21,526 nt of DNA from Apostichopus parvimensis. Taxonomy: Eukaryota > Echinodermata > Holothuroidea > Aspidochirotida > Stichopodidae. Position numbers and translations under genes: made by a program. The notes below the pieces were generated by a model. That model was not told the DNA's origin and did no database searches. It saw nothing but the letters and a program-made list of their open reading frames with translations. The stretch's first letter is position 1. Each line of letters opens with the position of its first letter. Of the stretch, positions 1-7,759 are shown piece by piece. Location: the NCBI GenBank assembly GCA_000934455.1, contig KN886574.1:7496-29021 (forward strand). The letters run 5' to 3'.

Positions 1-100
1 CAACCACGTAACATGCGATTTTCCTTAAATCATTTTTGCGCAGAAAACCAATAACCGCATTTACTCCACTCCGTTAATCATTCTATCTCCACTCAGCACC

Positions 101-196
101 GTCCTTCGTTGTCATTCGTTGTCATTCGGTGTCATTCGCGAATGATAATTAACCCTGTACAAAGTCAATTGTCATTCGGTCATTCGCTGTCATTCG
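101..196 (+). repeat. GTCATTCG short tandem/interspersed repeat
   Basis: The octamer GTCATTCG occurs at 111, 121, 131, 171, 179 and 189, with a one-base variant (GTCCTTCG) at 101. The first four copies are in exact 10-bp phase and the last three are 8-10 bp apart. The array stops 3 bp before the left end of the transposon at 199. No coding potential is seen. It may be a decayed minisatellite into which the element inserted. Confidence 0.7.
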
Positions 197-198
197 TT

Positions 199-219
199 TT
201 AAAGTAGAACGATAGTGAC
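199..219 (+). repeat. left terminal inverted repeat of copy 1
   Basis: Begins TTAAAGTAGAACGATAG. It pairs with 2225-2245 on the opposite strand with two mismatches (TA against AT at the 7th and 8th positions). The first four bases may be the target-site duplication rather than the element. Confidence 0.8.
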
Positions 220-415
220 ACAAAAAAAATCTCTCCTTTTCATATATAATGTAGTTTATATGTTACCAAGCAACATATTTTTTCATTTTCCAAATAGCAC
301 ACCGGAAAGTTATAAAAAAGGGAATTAAAACATCGTTTTTTCGTCTCCGTAATTGATACGAATTTAGGAATTTGCAAACACTGCAACGACCTTGAACAGC
401 CCTCAGGTCAGTGAA

Positions 416-423
416 TGACGTCA
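416..423. promoter_or_regulatory. CRE palindrome TGACGTCA, left side of copy 1
   Basis: A perfect 8-bp CREB/ATF consensus palindrome 217 bp inside the left end of copy 1. It mirrors the site at 2033-2040 on the other side. No clear gene was found downstream of it. The site is seen directly; promoter function is inferred from the same arrangement in copy 2. Confidence 0.5.
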
Positions 424-1670
424 CTGTGATGATCTTTTCTGTTGTGCACTGTTCAGTACGGAGCTGTGCGTGCATTTCGTGTCAGCATAACTGTTATTTT
501 CCGGCGTAATGTTCAAGACATAAATAGATAATGAATATCATGGTGTTTCTCGATTACTTCACCACGTGTTTACAAGTTTTTTTTACGAAATTTGGGACGA
601 TTTCCCAATATCTGAAGAGGTAACTCGCAAGCTGACCCAACGTAACGTAAATCACACGATCACGTTGTAGGCGGGTTTTATACAGAGTGCTGTATGAATG
701 TGCTCACTTACCTGTCGAACTGGCACAATAATAATAGTGATGATAGTCTCAAACGTAGATTAGTATAACATCCGAAAGAAAATCCAAAAAAAAAAGTTCT
801 AAACAAAGCAGAATCGCTTGTATGCACTAGGCCTACTGTAAAACATAAACGTTCCTTGTTCCGTACGTCATTAAATCCAACAGAAAGGTTCCATTGAGCT
901 TGAAATACAACCGCATTTGAACTCAATCGAGTGGTTAGTCTAGCTCTAACAATTTTCTCACTACATGCAATGCCTATTGCGTGTATTCACATGCATGCCT
1001 CGTGGTTTGGGCTTCAGGAGGAATCATATTCTAGCCCAACTTCACGTAGGTCCGCAAACGGTACTTTCACACTGTGCAAACATTAGTGACAGTGTGCGCT
1101 ACCGTAAGTAATACTTACACGATGTTTTGTTTCGCTCGAGCATACACACATTTCCTATTCGTATTACATTTAAAGTGGTATGGAGGGTATTAACACATCT
1201 CGGCCCAAAAAAACTCTGCCTAAGCGACGTCCATGCCCCAATTGAAATTTGCACGTGGATTCTCTCCTCACATAGACATAGGTTGTTCACGTCTGACATG
1301 TCTTCCAGTTCCAACACTTACTGTTGCATTTATCGGGATATATATAAATAATGCGGCATAAAAGCATCAATCTTTCAAACTTTTTTTACTTTAGTGACCT
1401 TGCCACACGCAAATTTCAATTGGGCCCGAGATGGCTCTATGACCGATTTTTCCGTAATTTACATTGGGGCAGTCGGCTTCACTAAAACGACAAGAAAAAG
1501 CAGGAACAATAACACCTTATTAAAATTAGACCGTTAAATGTCTCACGCAGTGTATCAAATCTCCTCTCTTCCCTTTCAAGTTACGTTTACGTTTAAGTTA
1601 AAAAATCGATGAGGGGCTATTGTCCCATTTCCGGCTTAGGCCCATATTTATTACAGCGTTAGTGCTGACT
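424..1670. other. interior of copy 1 without recognisable gene
   Basis: About 1.25 kb between the left CRE and the THAP frame. Only short frames with no recognisable motif are present on either strand. If the element's transposase lay here it is unreadable by eye, either through decay or because it is split by introns. A translated search against Kolobok transposases would decide. Confidence 0.5.
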
Positions 1671-1913
1671 TTATCGCATGAGTTTCAAATATTTGGGGTC
1701 CCAATCATCTTCTGTGAAGTGGGCAGAACAAACTTTCACATTCTTGCCATGAGAAACTCCTGGTGCGATGAAGTCTTTCCTGGTTCTCCTCACAAATCGT
1801 ATCCAGAGTTTCCAATATCTCTCACTACATTTTCCGCTTGGAAAATTGAAAAAACTTATTGTAGAGTCCACATTCGTTCTGTTGCATCCCCCTACAACGC
1901 AATTTCTTTGCAT
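1671..1913 (-). pseudogene. THAP zinc-finger domain fragment of a Kolobok-like transposon
   Basis: An 80-residue frame opening at the ATG at 1913. THAP domains are C2CH zinc-dependent DNA-binding modules that in transposons recognise element ends. All four zinc ligands are present: Cys5 and Cys10 (CVVGGC), Cys62 and His65 (CSAHF), spacing C-X4-C-X51-C-X2-H, which fits the family rule. The FFNFP stretch (21-25) and the Trp-rich helix (YWKLW, 33-37) are also typical. The frame ends at residue 80, just before the conserved AVPTIF-type box. A weak NAV-like continuation appears in another frame beyond the stop, suggesting a frameshift. No transposase catalytic domain follows. A TGACGTCA site lies 120 bp upstream. 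The THAP assignment is firm; functionality is doubtful because it is a short domain only. Confidence 0.82.
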
Positions 1914-2032
1914 TTTGCTAGTGGTTTAGGTTGTTTGTTGAGTCCAATATAGAGTAGGTTGCAACTAAACTTACACACTCAGTGCACACAGCTGAAGTAC
2001 ACTACGCCGAGCTCACTTTGTTATCATCATAA

Positions 2033-2040
2033 TGACGTCA
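2033..2040. promoter_or_regulatory. CRE palindrome TGACGTCA upstream of THAP frame, copy 1
   Basis: A perfect CREB/ATF consensus 205 bp inside the right end of copy 1 and 120 bp upstream of the THAP start codon. It is followed by CAGATCACGTGATC, which contains an E-box CACGTG. Placement and its mirror at 416-423 make it a plausible promoter element. Confidence 0.5.
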
Positions 2041-2224
2041 CAGATCACGTGATCATCATATCGCTTTTCGCGAAAAGCCCAATTTTTGTTTAAAAAATCA
2101 ACGAGTTTAGGAATTTTTTTTCAGCCTTTCCCAAGATCGGATTGACTTGAATTTTCACATGTGTAAAGCGGAAACCAACTAGAATACTCTTGAATAAAAT
2201 CGTATTTTTTCGTCAATGCTAAAA

Positions 2225-2245
2225 GTCACTATCGTTCATCTTTAA
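2225..2245 (-). repeat. right terminal inverted repeat of copy 1
   Basis: Reads TTAAAGATGAACGATAG on the minus strand and pairs with 199-219. The outer TTAA is at 2242-2245. Confidence 0.8.
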
Positions 2246-2288
2246 GTTTGTCCTGTTTAGTTGGCACTGAGCCCATTGTATTGTTGAT

Positions 2289-2905
2289 ATTGGTATATAA
2301 GTTAGGCCACTCACTTGACAGCCCTCAGCCGTCGTTAGGATGTCGGAGACATCACCATTAGAAATTACTCTATAATTTCTATACAGGTCCTTTGGGTTTG
2401 GGTGGGCGTGACTAACGCCCTGGTCTTCAGATGCCCCCTCCCCACCAGGCCATGATGTTCCCCGGATCTGACAGATGGTCGAGCGGGTCTAGAGAGGGAG
2501 TGAGCCCCAGCCCCCATCCCCAACTAGTGATCCATCCCGAGATGAGATTGACTGTGGTTTTATTGTTTAATTATTGTTAATGACAATTAGTGACAGTTGT
2601 TGTTCCCCATTTCTATCTTTTCTTTCTTTCTTTCGTAGTTATGAATATATACCTCGCATAACTATATATATGCTTCATGTGTTATTCTGTTTGTTTGTGT
2701 GTTGAGACAGACGAGCCAGTAGTTGCAGTAGTAGTAAGGTAGGGTCCTTATACGTCACGAGGCGCATGGTTGATATGGGTGCGCTTAACGAATCGAGTAC
2801 CTCGGAGCAGGTAGTTGACCTCATTACAGCCGAAGAACCCCCGCTTCCCTAAAGACTAATGTCCCCTGGATGGGAGCGATCAACCTGGGGTTACAAACGT
2901 ATTAG
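2289..2905. other. unidentified G+C-richer block with TATA-like box
   Basis: Compositionally distinct from the A+T-rich surroundings. It starts with a TATA-like GGTATATAAG (about 2290-2299), passes through a C-rich stretch (2420-2530), a T-rich CTTTCTTTC run (about 2620-2634) and a GC-rich tail (2750-2900). No long frame is present on either strand. The layout of a TATA-like box followed by a transcribed-looking non-coding segment would suit a solo LTR or an untranslated leader of a retroelement. No convincing TG...CA ends or target duplication could be identified, so it is left unassigned. Confidence 0.3.
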
Positions 2906-3147
2906 GGAAGTGTTTCTGTTAAGAAAGGCAACAGTCTGATACTTGAACAAACAAACACTATGTAGGTATGCCTCACTGATCTGTACAGTGTACTGCATGT
3001 TAAAAAATACCCGCCAAATTTCAACTGGATAGAGCGGAAATTATAACTTAACTGGCAATTCCGGGTCACCATAAGTCTGCTACCATTCACATTGCATTTA
3101 TCAAGAACCTAAGAGGGATTGAAGAAATCCCAAAAAGAGTATAATTA

Positions 3148-3243
3148 TTAAGAATGCACACCGACTTGAAGTACGAGTATGCAAGCGTTCACACTAAGGG
3201 AATTAATCGCCCTTGCAGATTTGAAGTACGGGTGCATTCTTAA
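3148..3243. mobile_element. 96-bp palindromic TTAA-bounded mini-element
   Basis: Starts TTAAGAATGCAC and ends GTGCATTCTTAA, a perfect 12-bp inverted pair including TTAA at both edges. Inside, CTTGAAGTACG recurs as TTTGAAGTACGGG and the rest is partly self-complementary. It has no coding capacity. It may be a tiny MITE using TTAA targets, like the two larger elements here, or an unrelated palindrome. Confidence 0.45.
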
Positions 3244-3374
3244 GTGTGAACAAGGCCTAATGGCCAGCACTACTTTCCTGTGTGACATGTGTGTGAAGAC
3301 AAATTTGGCTTGACCACTGAAATAGTACACTGTATGTTTAATAATGAATTTGTGCAGAGGAGCGTTCAGTACAG

Positions 3375-3405
3375 CCAGGGAGTTGTTTCCATAACAACTC
3401 CCTGG
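3375..3405. repeat. perfect 13-bp hairpin
   Basis: CCAGGGAGTTGTT at 3375-3387 is the exact reverse complement of 3393-3405, with a 5-base loop. It is not followed by a T run and is not a bacterial terminator. A related but imperfect AGGGAGT...ACTCCCTGG pairing occurs near 11808-11833, suggesting a dispersed repeat family. Confidence 0.7.
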
Positions 3406-3735
3406 TACAGCTAGCATTACCAACTCCTGTAGATATTTAATCTCCCCTGTTTTTGGCCTTAAACAGGAGACTTGGGTGGTATTTGCTATAGGCAGGGAAG
3501 ATCCTAATGAACTTAACCACTTTTCAACAACTGCAGTGGGACTGTCAATCAGTGCAGCTGCATGTTATACAAATGCACAGTACTTACCAGCCAAAATTTA
3601 AGAAACACTTCAAAATACATCTTACTAACATACAAATCATGTGAAGAAATCATCTACAGGTGCAGAAAATTTCCAGAATTTCCTAAGATAGTAACTCTTT
3701 GTTAGCTGTCTTTCATGATGGTGATTTCACAATAT
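3406..3735. other. no gene seen
   Basis: A+T-rich sequence with stops in all frames. An inverted match (CTCCCCTGTTT...AAACAGGAGA) sits at about 3443-3470. It resembles the stretch at 11700-11740 and is probably old dispersed repeat. Confidence 0.4.
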
Positions 3736-3759
3736 TTAAAGAGGTTATGAAATGAAAAA
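3736..3759 (+). repeat. left terminal inverted repeat of copy 2
   Basis: 24 bp, a perfect match to the reverse complement of 5154-5177. It shares only TTAAAG with the termini of copy 1, so the two elements belong to different families of one type. Confidence 0.9.
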
Positions 3760-3895
3760 AAAATTCTTGATCATCGTATTCTGTACACTTGTAGCTTTCC
3801 AATGATACCCAATTTGTGTCAAACGAAGCTTGCATTCTCGAGGAATAAACGATCAAAAATTCTCTAAAAATTGTTGTATTTACGGTAACGCGGCG

Positions 3896-3903
3896 TGACG
3901 TCA
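3896..3903. promoter_or_regulatory. CRE palindrome TGACGTCA upstream of THAP frame, copy 2
   Basis: A perfect CREB/ATF consensus, 160 bp inside the left end and 144 bp before the THAP ATG. It is followed closely by an ETS-like ACTTCCG (about 3921). It is likely part of the element's own promoter; function is inferred from position. Confidence 0.5.
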
Positions 3904-4047
3904 GTCGAGGAACTCAGCTCACTTCCGAGACGCTATGTTTACATTCTTAAACGTCTGAGAACACACACCATTACACTGTTGCAGTGCTCCGTAGTAATTG
4001 AGATTTGGTGTTTGTTTTTACGTAAATTTATCTCGTAAATGTTAAAA

Positions 4048-4197
4048 ATGCCGAGCCGATATGTGGTATCAGGTTGCTCCACCACAAGTAAAGACGGATT
4101 TCAACTGCAAGCTTTTCCAAAAGATGACAGAAATCGAAGAATTTGAACACGACTCGCTCAAAACACTTCACATACACAACGTTACGGGTGCCTGTAG
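4048..4197 (+). pseudogene. truncated THAP domain fragment, copy 2
   Basis: From the ATG at 4048 the frame reads the start of a THAP domain: MPSRYVVSGCSTT, then a basic and aromatic stretch (FQLQAFPKD, residues 18-26) and RNRRI. A TGA at 4144-4146 follows at exactly the place where THAP domains have a conserved Trp, consistent with TGG to TGA. After it the frame continues TRLAQNTS to a TAG at 4195-4197. The first zinc Cys of CVVxGC is replaced by Tyr5; Cys10 is present. The later C-X2-H pair is not found downstream. This copy therefore cannot make a working zinc finger. Identification rests on the similarity of the first 32 residues in order and spacing to THAP starts. Confidence 0.62.
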
Positions 4198-4647
4198 GCC
4201 TATACTGTTGCCAAATTACTTGTTATGACCAAAGCCTAGGCCACCTTGATACAGCAAATGACGATTTTTTTTTATGGTTACCTAATATTTCGCACAAATT
4301 TTAAAGCCAGTTGGTTTTAGAACAATCAATACTAGATCTGCAAGTTTTCTTTTGTGGTAAAACTGGCGTTGTGCTGTGATTTTACGTAACAGTTGGATGA
4401 TACAATTACACGGGCTAGCCTGTTATACAACGTCTATTAGTTAGGTCTAGACCCCATGTTACCACTACTAGTACTATATAGGTTGCAATGTACAGAATGT
4501 CACATTTTCCTTGCACTGTAAGACACAAAATTCTAGAAGCTTCGCTACGAAGTTAAGAAGCAGGATCATCGACATTCGAGATAATTTAAATCATATGATG
4601 GTCTTAATAACGGTGGTTTTGTTTATGCTCAACCGACCAGTTTCGGT

Positions 4648-4876
4648 TCAGGGTCGTCCAACCATTCTGCTCGGGGACTTCGATCGGCAGCGACGCTTCT
4701 CGGCCACCGGGATCGTTTTACAATTCTTCTGCAAGGGGCTCAATTGATAGGGAAAAACACCGATATTATCTTCATCACCCTCGAAAACTATTTCCTCCTC
4801 TTCTTCCTCAAGAAAATAATTTTCGTCAAAGCTTACGAATGTCTTGAGAGATTTCCTCGGAATCGGAAGAAGACAT
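4648..4876 (-). pseudogene. acidic N-terminal fragment of a second transposon protein
   Basis: From the ATG at 4876 the minus strand reads MSSSDSEEISQDIRKL and stops at 4826-4828. The frame one base over continues from 4827 with DENYFLEEEEEE, an acidic run, then GVFPYQLSPL and a basic tail (VAEKRRCRSK), ending at 4648-4650. The smooth join of two acidic pieces suggests a single-base frameshift near 4828. Many invertebrate proteins, often annotated as P2X7-like, begin with a Ser/Asp/Glu-rich segment and a PYxFEP-type motif followed by a Cys-rich domain. The resemblance is suggestive only, and the Cys-rich part is absent here. It faces inward from the right end, 105 bp from the CRE at 4981. Function is unknown. 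Confidence 0.4.
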
Positions 4877-4980
4877 TTTCAATTGATGAGAAGAGTGTTG
4901 TGGTTAAATGTAGTAAACTGCATGTAACGCCGTATCGGTAAACAGCGGGGAGTCGGCTTTGGCTGAAATGGTTCCTTTGA

Positions 4981-4988
4981 TGACGTCA
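4981..4988. promoter_or_regulatory. CRE palindrome TGACGTCA, right side of copy 2
   Basis: A perfect CREB/ATF consensus 189 bp inside the right end and 105 bp upstream of the minus-strand ATG at 4876. It mirrors 3896-3903. The four TGACGTCA sites noted in the window all lie within the two TTAA elements. Confidence 0.5.
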
Positions 4989-5153
4989 GATGAACTGCGG
5001 TGGGCAGCTTTGCTTTTTTTTACGAGTGGCAGCTCGAGAGGTCTCTTGGGAATACTTTGACAGCGAATTTCTGGCGTTTGAAGCCGTATTTACGGAAAGT
5101 TGTGCATGGATGGTGTTGTAGTAATGTAGATAAACCATTCTAAGACATGAAAA

Positions 5154-5177
5154 TTTTTCATTTCATAACCTCTTTAA
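5154..5177 (-). repeat. right terminal inverted repeat of copy 2
   Basis: Exact reverse complement of 3736-3759. The outer TTAA is at 5174-5177. Confidence 0.9.
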
Positions 5178-5273
5178 CCAGGAAGTCAGAATGCTCAACG
5201 ATTCCTTCGCTTGTTAGTTCATATTTAGCAATCACATGATTGATAGAGCATGACCTGGGAAATGCTGGTTATT

Positions 5274-5365
5274 GGCTATTTGTCCCTTGACCCCAACATT
5301 TGAACCTATGACATCATCAGTCACATATACACTACAACCCCTGCCCACACACGTACCCACAAGTT
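5274..5365 (+). repeat. dispersed TGACC-type repeat, unit A
   Basis: Contains GGCTATTTG, CCTTGACCCC, GAACCTATGACATCA, CACTACAACCC and CCCACAAGTT in order. The same string of landmarks recurs at 7225-7315 (GTTATTTG, CCTCTGACCC, GATCCTATGATA, CACTACAACCC, CCACCAAGTTT). Without the hAT insertion the two units would start about 300 bp apart in tandem. Non-coding. Confidence 0.6.
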
Positions 5366-5577
5366 CATCTGCTTGTGGCTAAGGAATAGTCTGTGAAATG
5401 CTTTTGCACACAATATTTGCCAAGTTTAACTTTTGACCTCCTTTGATTAGATGACCTCTGGAGTTTCACATTAAATAATATGCTGTCATCTTGCAGAATC
5501 TGATGTCCCACATGAATTTAAGAGTTTTCGGACATTGTCATTTTTGTTTCCTCATTAAGGCCAAAATGCTGTTTTGG

Positions 5578-5585
5578 GTTATTTG
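5578..5585 (+). repeat. target-site duplication GTTATTTG, left
   Basis: 8-bp direct repeat identical to 7225-7232, abutting the inverted termini on both sides. Confidence 0.85.
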
Positions 5586-7224
5586 TAAGGGTGTGACCTA
5601 ACGGTTATTTCGCTAACCGTTTAACCGGATCGCCGCCAGTCCGGTTAACCGTTTAACCGCCGTTTCCCGATCGCGGCTTTTTCGACTCACCGTCACTCGA
5701 CTATTAGTATTAATGAAAATAGGACATTATGAATACAATAATTAAGGGTTTTTTTTCCAACAGGTAGCAATTCAGGCAACAAGACGACGATCAATGTATG
5801 TTAATTAATAATTAGGACCAATAATATTGCGAACATTTCGTGTAATAATTGCTGAAAAGAATAACACACATGATCAGTACTCGTGGTCTTCAGAAGTTTA
5901 GATCACTGAATTTATATAACTCGGCCTTCGGCAACATCGTAAGTTTTGAAGAAAACAATATATTTGTCTATCTATCACAAGATTTTAAACAAAAACTCGC
6001 CTAACTTAGCAAACTTACCCACCTTTCCTGCTTACTCATTAAAAGTCATGTTTAGAAAACAAATTACGCACGCAAGTGTTGTGCGATGGGTTGTAAAAAT
6101 CAAGTTGAAAATGGTTTGAGCAGCCTCCGATTTCAGCGACGTCACGTGCCATACAGTACTTTACATTTGATACAAAAGCAACTTCCACAAGGGCTTCCCA
6201 AAATTTGTGTCGCAATAGGTTAAGTTTTAACCGCGCAGCACTGCAGTACCATTCCTAATTTGCATATTACACCAAAATTTACACTCGGCGTCCAGATGGC
6301 GGGAAAATGTAACATCATGTTCAATGTGTTGTGTCGTTCCCATGGTGCGATGAACTTGGGCAAGTTCGAATGTCGATGACCTACTTATGTTCTGTGACCA
6401 ATGTGGCAATGTCAGTGGGAATAATGTGTGTAAAAACTCGGGTTTTTCCACTTGTTATATATATAGAAGTTTACGTAAGCGGAGCGAGTTTTGGGGCGGC
6501 TCGTTGATTGTGAGGAAGCACTTATCTAAGCATCAATATTTGTGAAAAATATCGTAAGGTTTTTCAGATATTCTCTTTGAATGTCCCCTCCATATATCTC
6601 TCTTTCTCCGTCCACTCAAAGCTTGACATTTACGCTAATTCTGTTAAGGGAAAAATTATCGTAATTATCGAAATATCGCGATAATTTTTGAATTATTTAT
6701 CGTGACGGTAAAAGGTAATATCGCCCGCAATACAGGCACAGTATAATACCATGTGTGAAAAAATGGCTGTACACGTGCGGACCTGAGAGAGCAAACTGGC
6801 CTTGTGTTGTTAATGTTATTACGGTACTTTCTAGAACGACCATTTGCGTCTTTTAGCCTAGGGTCAACATACTTTCACACGGGATTTCACCATGCCATTG
6901 ATCGATGTACATGTACGGGTGATATATGTCGCAAATATAAACTGAGAAAACGAATTGACGACACTATCATGAGTTCATGATTATTGGCCTACTACTATAA
7001 TTATGTTGAACACATTATTCATGCCTAAAACATCGTTTCTCTGTTTTTTATTGATAGTTTGCAGTACATTACTCAGTTCTTTACATATTTTTAAATAATT
7101 TTCATGTTTAAAATGTATTTGAATTTTTTTTTAAATTTTCCGTTTAAACGGTTTGTGATTTTCTAAACGGATAGTGCATTTGCGGACGGTTATACGGTTA
7201 ACCGTTTAAACGGTCACATCCTTA
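5586..7224. mobile_element. hAT-superfamily DNA transposon, non-autonomous
   Basis: The termini read TAAGGGTGTGACC at 5586-5598 and TAAGGATGTGACC on the minus strand at 7212-7224, one mismatch in 13. They are flanked by an exact 8-bp duplication GTTATTTG, the hAT signature. Subterminal AACCGTTTAA(A/C)C motifs recur on both sides (5615, 5647, 7140-7150, 7198-7211), typical of transposase-binding clusters in this superfamily. The 1.6-kb interior has no frame over about 75 codons and no hAT dimerisation or BED zinc-finger motif that could be seen. It carries an A+T-rich stretch of small inverted repeats around 6655-6710 (AATTATCG, TATCGCGATA). It probably depends on a full-length relative for movement. 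Confidence 0.85.
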
Positions 7225-7315
7225 GTTATTTGACCTCTGACCCTTGATCCTATGATAGCATAAATCACGGAGGCACTACAACCCATACCCTGCATGCACC
7301 CACCAAGTTTCAAGT
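7225..7315 (+). repeat. dispersed TGACC-type repeat, unit B, with right target duplication
   Basis: Second copy of the 5274-5365 repeat. Its first eight bases (GTTATTTG, 7225-7232) are also the right target-site duplication of the hAT element, so the transposon landed at the leading edge of this unit. Confidence 0.6.
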
Positions 7316-7529
7316 CAATTGGCTAAATGATTTAGGAGTTTTTTTTATTGACATCATGTTTTGACCCAAAAGTCTATCCCATGTTATTTCCCACCCTATG
7401 GTACAACTCCCCTCCCCCCCCCCCACAAGCCCACACTGCCAATGAAGGTAGACAAACCCACCAGTTTCACAGTTAGGGTGTCAGGCAGTGTTGGAAAACC
7501 TTGATTAATTTCCCGTGAACACACTTGAA

Positions 7530-7700
7530 ACTGCTGAATTCCAGCCGGTGTTTGCGCAGCGAACACACCGAGCACGCATTGCGTGCGAGCATAGTGGCGT
7601 GGGGTCCAGCTTTAGGACCCTGGTGGGATCAAGGGGTGAAACTCCTTGTTGGGGTCGAGGGTGGAAAGGACCCTGGAAAAGTTTGGAACATTTGCGTAAA
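7530..7700. repeat. G+C-richer dispersed repeat
   Basis: The block GGGGTCCAGCTTTAGGACCCTGG (about 7602-7624), followed by GGGGTGAAACTCCTTG and GGGGTCGAGGGTGG, is internally repetitive: three GGGGTC/GGGGTG starts at about 20-30 bp spacing. It differs sharply in composition from its A+T-rich flanks. Overlapping short frames here are composition artefacts. It is probably a dispersed element fragment. Confidence 0.45.
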
Positions 7701-7759
7701 TTGCGTGTCTGGTGAAAAAAAAATTCAAATACTGGTTTGCACTTTGTCTCGAAATTGAA

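Larger units (their letters stand above)
199..2245 (-). mobile_element. TTAA-bounded DNA transposon with THAP domain, Kolobok-like (copy 1)
   Basis: The ends at 199-219 and 2225-2245 are inverted copies matching at 19 of 21 positions, both starting TTAAAG and sharing GAACGATAGTGAC. TTAA lies at both outer edges, as expected for a TTAA target duplication. The body of about 2 kb carries a THAP zinc-finger frame on the minus strand (1671-1913). TTAA duplications plus a THAP domain are established traits of the Kolobok superfamily. piggyBac shares TTAA but has no THAP domain, and P elements have THAP but 8-bp duplications. No DDE transposase catalytic region could be recognised, so this copy is either deleted or has decayed or spliced coding sequence. 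The strand given is that of the THAP frame. Confidence 0.7.
3736..5177 (+). mobile_element. TTAA-bounded DNA transposon with THAP domain, Kolobok-like (copy 2)
   Basis: The 24 bases at 3736-3759 (starting TTAAAGAGGTTATGAAATG) are the exact reverse complement of 5154-5177, and TTAA forms both outer edges. The 1.44-kb body contains a decayed THAP domain start on the plus strand (4048-4197) and an acidic frame on the minus strand (4648-4876). TGACGTCA palindromes occur at 3896 and 4981, one upstream of each frame. Identical termini suggest a fairly recent insertion, yet the coding parts are broken and too short for a transposase. It may be a deletion derivative mobilised in trans. The Kolobok call rests on TTAA plus THAP. 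Confidence 0.75.

Noticed and set aside
101..196. CRISPR-like array
   Set aside because: Repeat units are only 8-10 bp with no regular unique spacers; it is a short minisatellite.
1620..1952. 110-codon plus-strand frame
   Set aside because: Antisense to the THAP domain on the minus strand; its openness reflects that coding sequence, and it has no motif of its own.
199..2245. piggyBac identity for the TTAA element
   Set aside because: TTAA fits, but piggyBac elements do not carry a THAP domain; Kolobok explains both traits.
2750..2900. tRNA or 5S rRNA gene in the GC-rich tail
   Set aside because: No B-box GGTTCRANNCC with a correctly spaced A-box and no cloverleaf pairing could be found.
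3375..3405. Rho-independent terminator
   Set aside because: A strong stem but no T run after it, and the window is animal-like DNA.
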